Positions 26,205-39,284 of a DNA stretch of 64,000 nt are shown one piece after another. The translations under genes were made by a program, and so were the position numbers. The DNA is from Clavelina lepadiformis (taxonomy: Eukaryota; Chordata; Ascidiacea; Aplousobranchia; Clavelinidae), in contig NC_135244.1 in the NCBI RefSeq assembly GCF_947623445.1, positions 8,122,001-8,186,000 on the forward strand, given 5' to 3'. The stretch's first letter is position 1. Each line of letters begins with the position of its first letter. Under the pieces are notes generated by a model that made no database searches, was not told the DNA's origin, and saw nothing but the letters and a program-made list of their open reading frames with translations.

Positions 26205-29200
26205 ATGCCTGCAAGGAAAAAGAGGTAAAGTATTTTCTGTTTTTCTCAACTTGAAATCAGCCCTATATACCTGTGCAAAGATTCATTCATTTTTCTCTTT
26301 AGCAAGACTGTGGAGATAGTACACAGCTTTAAGCATCGACTTGTCAGATGCCACCAAAGTACCAATCAATTTCTTTTGTAGTTATCGACTTAGTTGCGAA
26401 TCAGAAGTTTTTACATTATAATTTATTTGTTTTTTATGTCTATTAAATTACAATTTGAAAACAATTTATGATAGTGTAACAGCCAAAGTTGATTCCAATG
26501 AGACAAGATTTTCAAACTAACAGCAGATTGTGGCAGATGTAAAGGTTGTATTAGTGATGAAGAAGAGGAGAAATATGTCAAATTGGGAAGTGATGAGATC
26601 GAGCTTGTTAAGGAGTTTCGTTATTTGGGGGATATGATAGGGGAAAATGACAGTACTGGCAGGGCAGTGACGGCAAGAATACGCGCTAGTTGGAAAAAGT
26701 TTAAGGAATTGTCTGGTACACTCTGTGGCAGACTACTCTCTACCAACCTGAAAGGAAGGCTGTATAAAGCATGTGTAAGAAGTGTGATGTGTTATGGAGC
26801 TGAATGCTGGGCGATGAAGAAGGCTGATATCAGGCGAATGCAGACGACAGAAATGAGGATGATTCGAATGATGTGTGGTAAGACACTACGAGATGGGATT
26901 ACCAATGATGTGATAAGAGGGTGGACAGGTGTTGAAGATATTGAAGAACATCTGAGAGGACATCGTCTGAGATGGCTAGGGCACGTTGAGCGAATGAGTG
27001 AGGAGAGCTTAACAAGAAGAGTACAGCATAAGATGATTGAGGGAAAGGTGAAAAGAGGAAGACCAAAGAAAACATGGGAAGAGACAGTGAAGGATGATAT
27101 GAGAAGGAGAGGTTTGAAGATCGAGGATGCCATCGACAGGGGAAAGTGGAGGCGTCGCTGCAGACAACTGGTTGACCCTGAATTTGTTTCGGGTTGAAGA
27201 CCAGGCCTGAACATAGGCGAATGGAAGATGATGATGAGCAGATTGTTATTAATTAGAGTCATTAAAGTTTTGCTTATGTCACAATTCATAACCCTGCTTT
27301 AAAGAACAATGAATTTATGCATACATGGAAATATTAATAGTCTTTAAATTTGGAAAAAAATGAATACTTGATTTTGTTGCTTATCGGAGTTTGAATGTTA
27401 CCTACTTTATTATCGATATATAGTAAAATAAAAAAGCAAGATTTAGGACGGCACTCTAGGATTAACTTTTATTTTTACGTATATCTTAATGCACCTTATG
27501 CTTGCAAAAGCTTGTGTAGAGAAATAAAAAATAAAAGTTAACCCTAGATTGCCATCCTATATATTTTTATTGTACTATATATACATACTGATTATACTAG
27601 GTTATCACAGTTCAGCCATCGTCTACTTTATTATGATGTGTTCAATCAGGGTATATTTAATCTGCAGACATTTATGTATTTTTTACAAAAGTTATTTTGT
27701 AATTGTATGTACGAATTTTGTATAATTTCCTTAAGTAAGAAGTAGCAATGCACATGTTTTCGTTGTGACTCAAGTACTCAACACGCAGTAATGTTTTGTG
27801 ACATTAAACATCTCCATATTGTAAAAAATAATCATTATATATATGTCTAAATTTAGTTTGGAACTACAAGCAGGACCAGTAATACCAATAAATAACACTG
27901 GCCAACAAAAAAATTTTGGCATGAAAGGTAAGAACGATTTTAGAGTATATCAGGGGCGCTGAACTCGAAAATGCCATTATTTTTTGCAAATTGGCTCTAG
28001 TTTTTAAGATATTAGCGAATTTCGATATTTTTGGTATCTTTTAAATTTGAAGGTAGGTTGCATTTTATATTAAGGAACTGCCTATATTAAATGTTGTTGT
28101 AAGTCTATCTGCACTAAAACCACAAGAATGAGCTAAAGCTAAAGACCCAATGAAATTAGCTAAATGAGGAAGTGCTGCATAAATCTATTCGTTTCCATAT
28201 ATTCAACACAAAAAATACCCCATTCATTCGTATTTTCATCAGATTCTCCTAACATATTGCAATTTGTGAGACTAAGCTTCCAATACCACATTAAAACTTG
28301 CTTGAAGTGAACAATAAATAGCAGTAATTTGGTAATAACAAACCAAGTATGCCTAAGCCTACACAAGAAAGACAACAATTTGTAAAATAGACGAAATGAA
28401 CAAGCAATCAATTTTTTTCATTTACCACGGAGTATTCAAAGCAAAACACTATACGAAGAAATATATCCATCTCAGGATGTGCATTAGTTAAGTTCTTAGA
28501 TGCACTCTAGTTAATTACTCAAATTAGCTTGAAGTCATCTGCAGGAAAGTTCTCTTGTACGACTTTCGCCTGTAGTCTTGTTGTGGACAGCTTCGCATTA
28601 GGCACCAGCAGTAATCTGCCATCATGTGAGTCATCTACCTTGATATCTCTCTTCCATTAATTTGATATCTTGGTGAAACCTTTCACCTTGTTCCTCACTC
28701 ATTCATATTTTCGAGGTTTTCAGGGAAGCGATCCAAGTGACTGAATAGATAGTGAACTTTTATGCTCATCCTTGATCCAAGAGCTTGAAAGTTCGTAAGC
28801 TTCACTTCTACGAGATCCACATAGTTGCTTGCTTATACAACTGCAACGAAAGAGTACCAGGCTGCCTTCTCAACTTCAGTCATATGTGATGGAAAAACTT
28901 GATCTTAAAGTAATTTTCGTATTTGTGGCCCATCAAAAATTCCTGCTTTCAGCTTTTCAATACTAAGACTAGAGAATACTTTGCACAGGTAATCAAAACA
29001 AGCACCATCTTTTTCTAAGGCCTTGACAAATTGTTTCATCAAACCCAATTTGATGTGCAATGTGGGTAAAATGATGCGATCACAAATGACCCAAGTTTCA
29101 TTTACAATGTTTTTATCTTCGCGCACAAGCTGTTCATGTATGGGCCACTCCTTTTTAATCCAGCGTTGATCAGTGGCCCAACTATCCCAGTAACAAATAA

Positions 29201-32200
29201 AGCAGGGGTACTTGGTGTAGCCGCCTTGTTGTCTTAAGAGAAAGTTGACCATTTTCAAATCAACGCATATCTCCCAGTTATGCTCAGCATAAGAAAGTTT
29301 CTTCAAGACCATTTTAACACGTTGGTAGTGTTCCTTTAAAACGACTGAGTGGCCAATTGGAACACAGGCAAACTTGTTTCCGTTGTGAAGTAGCACACAT
29401 TTCAAACTTTTTTTGGAGCTGTCGTTGAATAACCTCCATTCTTCTGGTTTATATTCAAGTAGACCCATAGATGAAAGAAGTCCTTCGATGTTTTTACAGT
29501 ATACAAAATTATCTTCTTGAGAGAAAAATTGCATTAACATTTCTTCTCTGTCCCGTTAAAACGTTATTTTTGTTGCCAAATCAAGAATGTTATGCTGTGT
29601 GTAGATGTTAAGACTTATGTTGTGCTTGATGGGAGATGATATAAACTAATGTAAGGTCTTATTTACCTCCCAAGAGAGTAATTTGTGCCAGACAACTAAA
29701 CATTTGGGCAAAACTAAATAGCTGCTTCACATGGCTTCAGTTTTTGTTAACCTTTATAGCATACATTTCTAACTTTTCATGGTATATGTAGGAAGAAGCA
29801 ATATCTCAAAAACTAGAGCCAATTCAGCAAAAGTAATAACATTTTCGGACTCAGCGCCCCTGATATACCCCTAAATCGATCTAACATATCATGCCTTTTG
29901 AAAAAAAATTTTTTTTGTTGGCCTGTGTAATCTAAGTATCACTAGGACTACAAGTAATACCAGTGATCTTGGTTAAAGCTGGAGTTGCTTTTTTATTAAT
30001 TGCCTTGTGATCGCGTATTTTCTCACCAACTGCACTCAACCATATCAGCATAACTTGAAATTGTCATCTAAATAGCTAAGCTAAGTCAGATAGCTCTCAA
30101 AAGCTAAGTGTAAGGTCCCACTTTCTTTCAGCCTTACTTCATTACCTGAACGTTCATTCAAATGTTCATTCACAGAATTACACTTAAAAGGTCAGTGATT
30201 ATATCTTCATCTGCTCTTTGCAATGCCAACCTGATAACTTTTGAGCGGAATATTGTCGCTGTCAAGTCTCCCAGTTCTCACGTAGTTTTCAGAATGTTAC
30301 CATACTACTGTACTAACGTATGTGGTGTTGTGGTTTTGTTATCATCATCTCATCATGTTGTATAAGGTAATTGTTAACTGAACTCATTAATAAGTTTCTA
30401 TGTTCCTAAAAATTAAACCTAACACTCAAACTTAAATGTAACTCAACACCATTACCCATTTGTCAGAATATCCAAATTTATTGCATGTCAAAACAACTTC
30501 CCAGAACAAGCGTATACAAATGAAGGCAGAGATATGTAGTGTACTGAAAGTTTTCGCAGTTACTTAATCAAAGAAACATCTACCGTTAGTTTGCAACAAT
30601 CGAAAGGTACCAGAAATATTTTATCAGTATATTTTAACAAATATATTAGCGGTATGTCTTCAAAGCCACTTTAAGATCTTTTAGGAACCTTAAGTTTATT
30701 AGCTATTCTAGATTAGTAGCATAGTGAGTTAGTGACTCAAGGTGTTGTGATGCGTGAGTGATCTGTACTTGAAACACAGTACTTAAAGTAATTTCAAATA
30801 TTTTAGCATAGTAATTTCTTTGTTGTGCATTTTTGGCTGTAACAGGGGACAAAGCATTAGATCGATTATGATATGTTTTAAACATTGGAATTTAAGGACT
30901 GTATGTGTCCACTCCAGGACTTTGCTGAATGTTGAAATGCTAAAAATTTGTCCAGTGAAGTATCTAGTTATCGTACCATGTAATGTACCATTTACGAAAT
31001 ATATACTCATCACAGAAAAACTGCAAAGTCATTATCATCTTTATTTAATGCTGCTGCCTTGGAAGAGTTCAACCATCAAGCAGAGACTGTGGATGATAAT
31101 TTGAATAGATACTTTCGTTCCTTGCCCCAACGTAGTCCAAAAGTTAATCTAACACCTAATCAAAGGAGAAGGTAAAGTATGAATTGTTTTTATTTGAGCA
31201 TATTCTGTCCTATTTGAAAATAAAATGAAACGTTTTAACTTTGTAGAAAGCTTGTTTGCTCAATAACATGGCAAGCACCCTTGCCATCATTGAAATTATA
31301 GATGCTTATTTCTAGGCTTGTTTCTATGGTGCTCTTATTTCTGTGATTAATAGGATAAAATACTAATATGATATGGATGCATTAGATTAATATAGTTAAT
31401 TACCACAGTTGTAAACATCTGCTATATATGATAAATATTAGAATTGTATTTTAAAATAAAAAGCATAATCACGTAAATAATTTTCATATTACTAGATACA
31501 CTGCTCCACCGAGAAAAATTATATCAAATTTTGGCCAAGGTAAACTATATTTAGCTTTTGGTGATTCAGAAGTTTTTTCTCTGGTTATTGCTTTTTTCTA
31601 CCTGCTGTCAGTTTTCAGATAGTTTTCTGCAGTTTTGTTATTTTTTTTTGTATATAGACAAGCGTTTCGAATACAGTGAACAAGCTGCGCAATTTGCTGC
31701 TCCAATAAGTTTACAAAGCAGAGTTTCTAAGACACCGGCTGGTTCTTATTTTACACCTGGTAAGTATGTTTAACAATTTTGAAGGTTCAATTGGAGTTTT
31801 GGACTGTGTTTCAATGTTTAATATTTACTATTCTTCTGCTGTCTCCTATAACTGCAGCAGCTAACCATTGCTGTTTATTAGATGATGCAGTTATGGAGCC
31901 TGTAAGAGAAACAATGCTTGCAACTGTTGAAGACAACACTGTGGAACAGAATGAAGTGGATGAACATCCAACTACTGATATTCAAAGAAAAGTCAAGAAA
32001 ACTCAAAAGGCACGCAAGACAATTGGCTATGGGAAGCCAAGAGACTCCATTATCTTATCGAATCCAATAGGGCAAAGTTCAAGTCATGAAGTTGTTCCAG
32101 CAACAACTCAATGTCGCAAAATGACCGCAAGGAAATCAATACGTTCCAAAAAATCACAGGCAAAAGTTATGGTACAAAAGGAAAATACTGCTACTGTTTC

Positions 32201-35200
32201 AAAAGTAGCATCTGAGAATGTTCAAGCAGCAAACGTAACCCACAAACGGTTATCTTCACCAGAAAGGAATAATGCAGGTCAAGCTATAAGCAATCAAAGA
32301 GACGTTTTAAAAATCAACAACACTTCACCAGAAATGATCAAGGAAACCAACATTGAAATGGATAGCACAATAATTTCTGATACACAGAAAATAGAACCAC
32401 AAGCCCAAGAAATGCAAAACTTCCCTAATACTTCTACATCATTTACAAGCAGTCATATCAAATCAGATGTTATTAAAAGAAAAAAGAAAAAAAGAAGCGT
32501 GTTTGAACGAATGGAAGAGGAGGCAGAATCGTTCGTGATGTACAACGAACATACAGGTGTCATGGAAAATGAAAAATCTATTCATAGCAAGCAACGACAT
32601 AGACTTAGATCTTCTACAAGCTTTTCAACCGTGAAGGATGATGAAGTTGCATCAATCCCCAGAAAAGCTAGAAGAGGAGCCAGTAATATATTGCCAACAC
32701 GCACAAATGAAGCAAACAGTGACGTGGACCAAACTATTGCTATAGAGAAATCAGTAAAACATATACAAAAGGAAAACTTACCTGAATCAGACATGAATAG
32801 GAATATTCGATTTAGTGAGCAAAGAAATTCATCAAGAAGTAGCAAGCAACAAACAAAGCGCTTTATCAAAGCAACAAAATCTGCAATCAATGACAATAAC
32901 AATCAATCAGATGTACTGGAGAAGGCCACTGCCACCACTGCAGAAGGTGACCAAATGAAAACCAAAACAAAAACCGTGAAGGCATTATCCACCAGGTATC
33001 ATTACAACACCAACCAAGCAAACGTTTCGTCTGCGAGTTCACAGTTTGCCACATCAAGCAAAAAACCTCGTAAAAGATCAAAGAGGAAAAGTCATTTGCA
33101 GCAAACAATGGCTGAAGGTGAAGTGTTTGTTTCGCATGTTGAAAATGACAGCGGTGCTAGTTCCGATGAAATTTTAAAACAAAGAAGATCATATCTACGA
33201 CATTCCACCTCTTCAAATCAAACCATCAGAAAAGAATCTGACGTTTCAAAGCATCTGCGGACAATTCCAGAAAGAGCCTCAGATTCAAACTACTTGGTGT
33301 CTTCTGCCTCTTCTGTGGAACAAGCTAAAAAGCCCAAAAAAAGATCAAAAGCTATCATTGACAGTGATGACAATGTTGATGCTGACATTACTGGCTATGA
33401 TAAGGAAATGATTAATAAGAGACCACCTTTCCCAACAGCTGTTAATTCAACTGCTAGGGCAAGAAAAAGGGGGACGACTGTAAGATCAAGATCCAAACCG
33501 TCATCTATACATGATATCACTACATCGGATAAAGATGATCAGCTTGTCAATCAAACTTATCCGAGAAAAAATCTTATCAACAAAGACATTACTCGAAATT
33601 CCACTAACGGTTCTGGAAATTTGCGGTTCAGTAATGCAGTTAATCAAAATCAGGGCACCATTTCCACCATGAACAGAGAGACTGAGACAAGTGACTCCTT
33701 TAAAACAAAATCAATCGTAAAGTTTAAATCAAACAAAGCAAATAAAACTTCAGGTCAACTGGAGAAGGACAAAAGTGCTGCCAGTAATTCTCAAACAAAC
33801 ATTTATTTGACAGCTAAGGATACTTCTACATTGTTTTCACGGCCCCATCAAAAGGTATATCATCACAGCACTCAAGAAGATGATACCTTTTTAAGGACAG
33901 GTAATTTAGTGTTTTCAGTAAATTCATGGTTGTTGATTACAAGTAATATTTTGATATGCATGCATATTTGCCATTTGCATAAATTCTAGATCAGGATGTT
34001 CATCTGCATAATTTGAACATTGTCAAAAGGCACTGTGGCTATTTAACATCACCGTTGATGTTTGGTGCATCACTCAAGCACAGATACGAAACTCTAGCTA
34101 GTGGTAAGTTTAGTTACATTTATATAAGAAATAGTTTGTGGTGTTTTTAGTGTATATAATAACTCCAATCTCTTTTGATGTCAATTTTCATGCAGAGGGT
34201 TCAAGTTTCTCTTCAGAACAACCTTTACCTGAATCTGTAATTAACAAGGTGCTTACGAAGTACAACAAGAAACTCTTGTGTTTTAACCATGAGCGAAATG
34301 AGGTATTGGAATATTGTACACCTAGTTCAGTATCTTTTGCGGTGCTCATGCTGTGTGATACCTGTATTTTTATTTGATCTTGACTTGTTTGGTAAAGCTC
34401 GCTGAAAAGATGCAAGAGAAAGCTGCGACAATTTTGGACCAAGTGAGCATGACAAAGGCAACAACATCATCGAAAAAATACTGGGATAAAATATCCAGGT
34501 TTTGATATTTAATTAAGCATCAGAAATTGTGCAATTTTGTAGTTAGTAATTCATTCATGAAGTGTTAATTGTGTGACTTGTAAACTAAACGGTCGCTCTA
34601 TGTTGTCGTTCCTCAGTAAAAATGTGCACTTTTATCGCTAATCTCTGATGATTTCATTGAATATACAGTAAATGTTCTATTGTATACAAATAGAATTTGT
34701 TCAGAACATATGACGTATTTTTCTTTGGCACACAGTGAGCTGAATTATTCAATTCCATCTGACTTTCCTGTGGAATGTGCTGCTACACAGTCTCAGTACC
34801 AAGAGTACATGCAGCTTGCATCTGATATAGAATCCCTTCACGAACAAAGAAAACAAAAGGTTTATTTAGATATTTTTATACAACTTAACTCATTGCATGG
34901 TTTTTCAATGGTATTGATGGTTGTTGTTGAACATTTTTTTAGCAAGTTATGCTGAAGAATATTTGGCATTTGGTGCAAGGCTTGGATAAGTTAAAGACAG
35001 CTGATGATCGTTACGTCGCTGCCAAGATTACCAATTCCTGCCTTGCCAAAGAACACTTTGAAAAACTAGCGTCTGCAGTCAGTGATGGTAAGCAATAGGT
35101 AGTTTGTGATGTGACGTTAAGCTGCCGTCATTCTGTGTCATATAGTTATGTTATAATAATAACATACATTTGATTTTGCAGCCAGGACCGTTGCTGGAGT

Positions 35201-35240
35201 TTTTGTTGGTGGAAAGGAATATCTTGAACCAGAAGATTAG
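26205..35240 (+). CDS. Uncharacterised basic, Ser/Thr/Lys-rich coiled-coil protein
   Basis: Eleven exons: 26205-26224, 31016-31171, 31496-31539, 31658-31759, 31858-33900, 33990-34103, 34196-34302, 34398-34498, 34736-34859, 34943-35087 and 35182-35240. Phases agree at every junction and give 1004 aa. The 20-nt first exon encodes MPARKK and splices in phase across 4.8 kb. I do not recognise the family. The N-terminus is basic, and a KTPAGSYFTPG segment may be a phospho-site cluster. The 681-residue central exon is low-complexity, with clusters such as KRKKKKR, KKPRKRSKRK and KKPKKRSK that look like nuclear localisation signals. The last 200 residues are ordered, charged and probably helical (NHERNELAEKMQEKA, SDIESLHEQRKQK). 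A chromatin or kinetochore scaffold is a guess from composition only. The poly(A) signal is at 35338. Confidence 0.8.
26525..27240 (+). mobile_element. 5'-truncated LINE: reverse transcriptase C-terminal part
   Basis: An open frame runs from about 26528 to the stop at 27197. It encodes the thumb and C-terminal region of a non-LTR reverse transcriptase: FRYLGDMI, then YGAECWAMKK, then HRLRWLGHVERM, then KRGRPKKTWEE and a final RGKWRR block, all typical of RTE/Jockey-like polymerases. The 3' tail has the GATGATGATGA end common in RTE-like elements. The endonuclease and most of the palm are missing. It sits in the first intron of the 1004-residue gene, in the same orientation. Confidence 0.85.
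27421..27577. mobile_element. Small fold-back MITE, about 157 bp
   Basis: Arms of about 58 bp (27421-27479 and 27518-27577) are inverted copies. They pair TAGTAAAATAAAAA with TTTTTATTGTACTA, and CTCTAGGATTAACTTTTATTTTT with its near complement. TATA-rich flanks fit a TA target as used by Tc1/mariner-like MITEs. There is no coding capacity. Confidence 0.7.
27896..29927 (-). mobile_element. 2.03 kb CACTG-ended DNA transposon with broken transposase
   Basis: Inverted repeats of about 130 bp start CACTGGCCAACAAAAA and CACAGGCCAACAAAAA, and share GTATATCAGGGGCGCTGA and ATTGGCTCTAGTTTTT inside. A 3-bp TAA flanks both ends. CACTG ends and a 3-bp duplication resemble CACTA/CMC elements, but this assignment is tentative. 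On the minus strand, 29540-28905 encodes 211 residues of a transposase-like protein with SLKCVLLHNGN, CVDLKMVNFLL, YPCFICYWDSWA and LHIKLGLMKQFVKAL. I remember this protein only as a widespread uncharacterised invertebrate repeat family. The downstream part (about 28700-28550) continues as HLDRFPENL and MADYCWCL in other frames and with stops, so the gene is broken. Confidence 0.75.
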
Positions 35241-35337
35241 AGAAGCTTGTTGTTTTTAGCTTTTAGCGCTACTGTCTTAAATGTTATTAGCTTTACTTCA
35301 ATTATTTAGACATGTTTATTACTGTTTTTCTTTTTAA

Positions 35338-35343
35338 AATAAA
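35338..35343 (+). terminator. Candidate poly(A) signal
   Basis: AATAAA about 100 bp after the stop codon of the 1004-residue gene. It lies within 460 bp of the stop codon of ALG6, which runs the other way. Confidence 0.5.
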
Positions 35344-35699
35344 GGTGGCAAGTGCACTGTATACAGGATAAAATACGATTAAAGTTTCAGAAACCATATC
35401 CTGAAAATAGTTTTCATACGTCATTAAAACTGAAAGCAGATAGGTGAAATGCATTTATTTAAAACAGTTTAGGTACTTATACTCCACAATCGTCGTACCA
35501 ATAAAGTAAATTGATTTCAACATGGCAGACAAATCTGTGCAATCCGTTAAGTAGATAGACACTTGTTAACTTTAAAGCTGTAAGGACCATACATTTATGT
35601 TCATGTCACAGCGCAAAATATCAGTAAAAACGCGTAGGCAATGCACAGATATTTTGTTTACTATGAGTTTTGCTGATATAAATCAGCTTCATTGCATTT

Positions 35700-38160
35700 T
35701 TAATTAACCTTCTTAGTTTGAACATCAAAGGGAAACGTTAATTGAAGGTATAAAAATACAACTGCAAAGAAGATAAACAGCACACAGCAGAAGACAGAAT
35801 TGACAACTGGAATAAGATCGGGAAAACGCGCTGTCGGTTTGTAGATGAAAGGCAGGATGAATAGGAATACGCTCGTCAAAATGGAAGCCCAAAACTAAAC
35901 AATTCAGAAAAAATTAGGATTTGGCTCAGAGATGAAAAATAACACAGTCTATTTGATATGATTTAACTGGTCTTCATTAATTTGATGAGGTTCATCAAAA
36001 CTACCTAATTGGAGCAGAATACATTATAAAGATGTAGTGCTACCAGGTGTTGTGTTTAAATTGCTTATTTAATAATCCTCACAACAAGAATGTTCAAATC
36101 ATAGACATCATTAAAATTAGCTTTACATTTGCTTACCGCTGCCAATAAAAAATTTGCAGCATGATTATGCCAATTCTTCTTGATAAAATTTATTCTCCTC
36201 ACAAATGGCAGAATGGACTTTTTTCCAAAGGAATGGTAAAGTGAAGAAAGTATCAGAAAAAGGATGGTAACTGTTATTTGTTGCATAGCAAGTTTGTCTT
36301 TATACAACAATGGACTGAGACTGAGAACAGTGACATGCAGAAACCATGTTACTAAAAATGGAGGAACAACGTCGTACAGGAGACAAGCTGATCTACAAAA
36401 AAATAGCATGCCTTTATTAGAAACAAGTCATAAAGTACTGTATAAAAACTACAATGTGGTTGCCAATGTCATCAACTTACATGGCAGGAATCAGAATTGA
36501 CTTTTCATGAACTTGGTAAGAAAAAAGGAAGAACACCAGTGAAACATAGACCTGGAAAATCATGCTTGCAAGTATGGTATGTAATTTTGTAATAACTTTT
36601 CTAAATAAGATGGCTTTCTTACCAGAGACAACCTTAATGTTGCTGATGTTGGACTTTTTAGAAGATGTAAGCAAGATGGTAGAGTAACAAAAAGAGTGGT
36701 CCCAGCACACAATTTTAAAATAGTATCTTTTGACATAATTTCTCTAATCTTTAGCACCTGAAAATATTTCCTACTTTAATATAACAAATTATTATTGAAT
36801 TAAATAAAGGTAAAAAATAATGTTATTGAAATGTCGCCACTCACTTACTGGTGAAATGGAACACCATAAGTTTGCAACCTTATCTTCGTACAATCCCCGG
36901 TCAACAGGAAATAATCTATTCAGAACTTGGAGCATCGAGTCCGTGCTTGAAAGGTATGGCATCCAGAGAATTCCAAATGAAACAATTACTGTAATCCCCA
37001 GCATACCAAGCATAAAAATGCTGGAAATTACATTGCAAAAGAACTTTAATTTAAAGGTAAACTTTTAATGTATAAATGTACAAACTGTACAATTTTCTAA
37101 AGCGTGTTTCTATTACCTTTTTATCCAATTTCTTTTTTTTAATGCTACACCCAATAGAAAAAAGAAAACTGGCAGTGAATGAAAAAGCTCCATTTGCTTG
37201 TAGTTAAGAGATAAACAGAAGAAAACAGAACCCAGTAAAAACATCTTCTTATCAAATGCTATTACAGTCAGTATAAAAAGTCCAAGGCTAATATTGTTGT
37301 ATTGAAAGTGTCCATGATCAATCAATATTAAACCCGGATAAAATAAAGTTAACAAAGCACTTGATGAAACGTTTTTCTGATTTAGAGTTTTTTGCTGTGA
37401 GCTCCTGTAGCAAAGGATTATAGCTGGGAAAAGTATGAGACAATCTCCAAATAACACTGTGTATCTCATGAAAAGCTTGTGGCTATAACCTTCCATGCCT
37501 CGTGATGTATCAAGTTCAACCCATTGATTATCAATCAGTGATGCCCTGGTAAATATGTATATAGTGGTGGTAAAAATATGAATATCTAAAGATGTGTAAC
37601 AAGAAATAATATGACCTTTTCTGTTAAAGTTAAATTTGTTCGGTTAAGTATAACCAATCACAATTGCCTTAAGTTTACTTCACATTTAGTGAGGAACTTA
37701 CATATATCCACACAACCAACTGTGATATGCTGTAAGTGGAGGATAGTCAAGGCCCCAGTATTGTAAATCATTTAAAGATGAATTGGTGTACCACTCAGCT
37801 ACAGGCAAATTATAAGTCACTTCTTGCCAGTGTCTTTGGGCTTCGTAGTCCCCATACATTGGTGGCTTACGTTCTCCTACACACATAAATCTTGCAAAAT
37901 GAGTTTCACTCATAAAACTGTATGCAGAGTGCATTAAAATTGCTTTTTTAACACTGTAGGCTTAGTAACACAACTTATTATGCTAAGAATAACTTATCAG
38001 TTATTTTTTTCAGTTATCTTGCAAGCTAAGTAATAAGTATGGCAAATCAATTACCTGAATAGGAACCAAGCGCTACACACCACCTAACAAGGATAGAGCT
38101 GAAGAGATGTATCAACACGCCATTTAAGCCGTGCGTCAAAACGTATGCGGTAGCATGCAT
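35700..38160 (-). CDS. ALG6: Dolichyl-P-Glc:Man9GlcNAc2-PP-dolichol glucosyltransferase ALG6
   Basis: Eight exons: 38160-38055, 37876-37702, 37545-37117, 37020-36849, 36757-36623, 36551-36481, 36392-36137 and 35894-35700. Phases agree and give 512 aa against about 507 in human. The enzyme adds the first glucose to the lipid-linked Man9GlcNAc2 oligosaccharide in the ER membrane, before transfer to asparagine. The loop [16 protein letters not shown] carries the acidic residues expected of the catalytic GT-C site. It is followed by [74 protein letters not shown] and QVHEKSIL, all hallmark ALG6 blocks. Many hydrophobic helices surround them. The first exon gives a membrane anchor ending in LGSYS, as in the human protein. 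The 3' UTR may use an AATAAA at plus positions 35454-35459. Confidence 0.96.
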
Positions 38161-39061
38161 GGCAATTTTTCTGCTGTTTGTTTCACACAATGTTTATGTG
38201 TACAAGTGCAACTAACTGCATTCATGACTACGTGTCAAAAATTATTTAAAAAAATTGTTTTTGTTATAGGGAAACCCCCAAAGAAGCTTCCATTTATTTT
38301 TTTAATTTAAAATCGTATTGTATTTTTCATGAACGTATTTTTATTTTCTTATCTTATTCTTTTAAAACAGCGTAAGCGCAATACATGTTTTGTGCTTTAC
38401 ACAAGCAATGACGAAAAGTAAACGATACGAGTTTGGTGCAGCTTGAAACCCCGGAATTTAATGAACTGCTAATAAAAATGTGGTACAAAGTACCATTTCA
38501 ACAATTTTTATCTGTTGATATTGCAATTGGAGTTTGGGTTGTAACAAAGTTGTACCAGGCAAGCTTTGGTATCATACTGCAATTCTAACTATTAATAGAC
38601 ATAGGTAGCTTTTTTCGGGGATTAATACTTTTGCATTGTTTATTAAATAGCTTAATTAATTAATTCATACCTACTGTAAATCAAAAGCATATACAATGAA
38701 TATAGCTACAAATCATATAGAAATTCCTTTGTGGCTATTAGCATATTTCACCGGAGGAAATCATCCGTTCAAAGCCGTTTTTGACTTTTCCCTGCTTCTT
38801 GTGAAGCGAACTTAAATGTTATAACTTTAGAACCTAATTCAAATCTAAGTTCAATTAAAACCCCAAATCTGTAAATAGCTAAATATCATAACTGCTGGCA
38901 CTTAACCTAATAGCCTATCTTTACCAACGAGTTGTGTCACTTACTTACAGTGCAATAGTCACTCTCATCATTTTTATGCATTCTAGCCTATAACAGTATG
39001 AGGCAGTCTAAGCTTATGCATAGGGCCATAGGCTGGGACAGTCGAAAATTGTTAATTGTTG
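38161..39061. other. Intergenic region upstream of ALG6
   Basis: Holds the presumed ALG6 promoter and one small open frame described separately. A block at about 38810-38900 starting GAACTTAAATGTTATAAC resembles one at about 20875-21000, so it may be part of a dispersed repeat. Confidence 0.35.
38478..38588 (+). CDS. Possible 36-residue hydrophobic micropeptide
   Basis: An ATG-initiated frame on the plus strand starts 318 bp from the ALG6 start codon and points away from it. It encodes MWYKVPFQQF and then one hydrophobic stretch (VDIAIGVWVV) before a short tail. The size and single helix fit a small membrane micropeptide. Chance is an equally good explanation, because no homologue is known to me and no splice context supports it. 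Confidence 0.15.
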   Translation: MWYKVPFQQFLSVDIAIGVWVVTKLYQASFGIILQF

Positions 39062-39284
39062 TGTTAGAGCAGTGTTTCTCAACCTTTTTAGCCCACGGAC
39101 TATTTTCCCATTAGCATAAGTATTCGAGGACTCAGGTTATAGGAATAAAAAATAAGTTAGTTCAACGCTAAAACAGTAAGATAAAAAAGCAGAAGCGGTT
39201 TGTTTATGGCACATATGCACTATAAATGTTGTTCTGGAACTTGTTTCACACGTTTGTCGAAATCAGGAATTATGCTCGTCAATG

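Noticed and set aside
26792-27289. 165-codon frame on the minus strand
   Set aside because: It is the antisense shadow of the LINE reverse transcriptase fragment on the plus strand.
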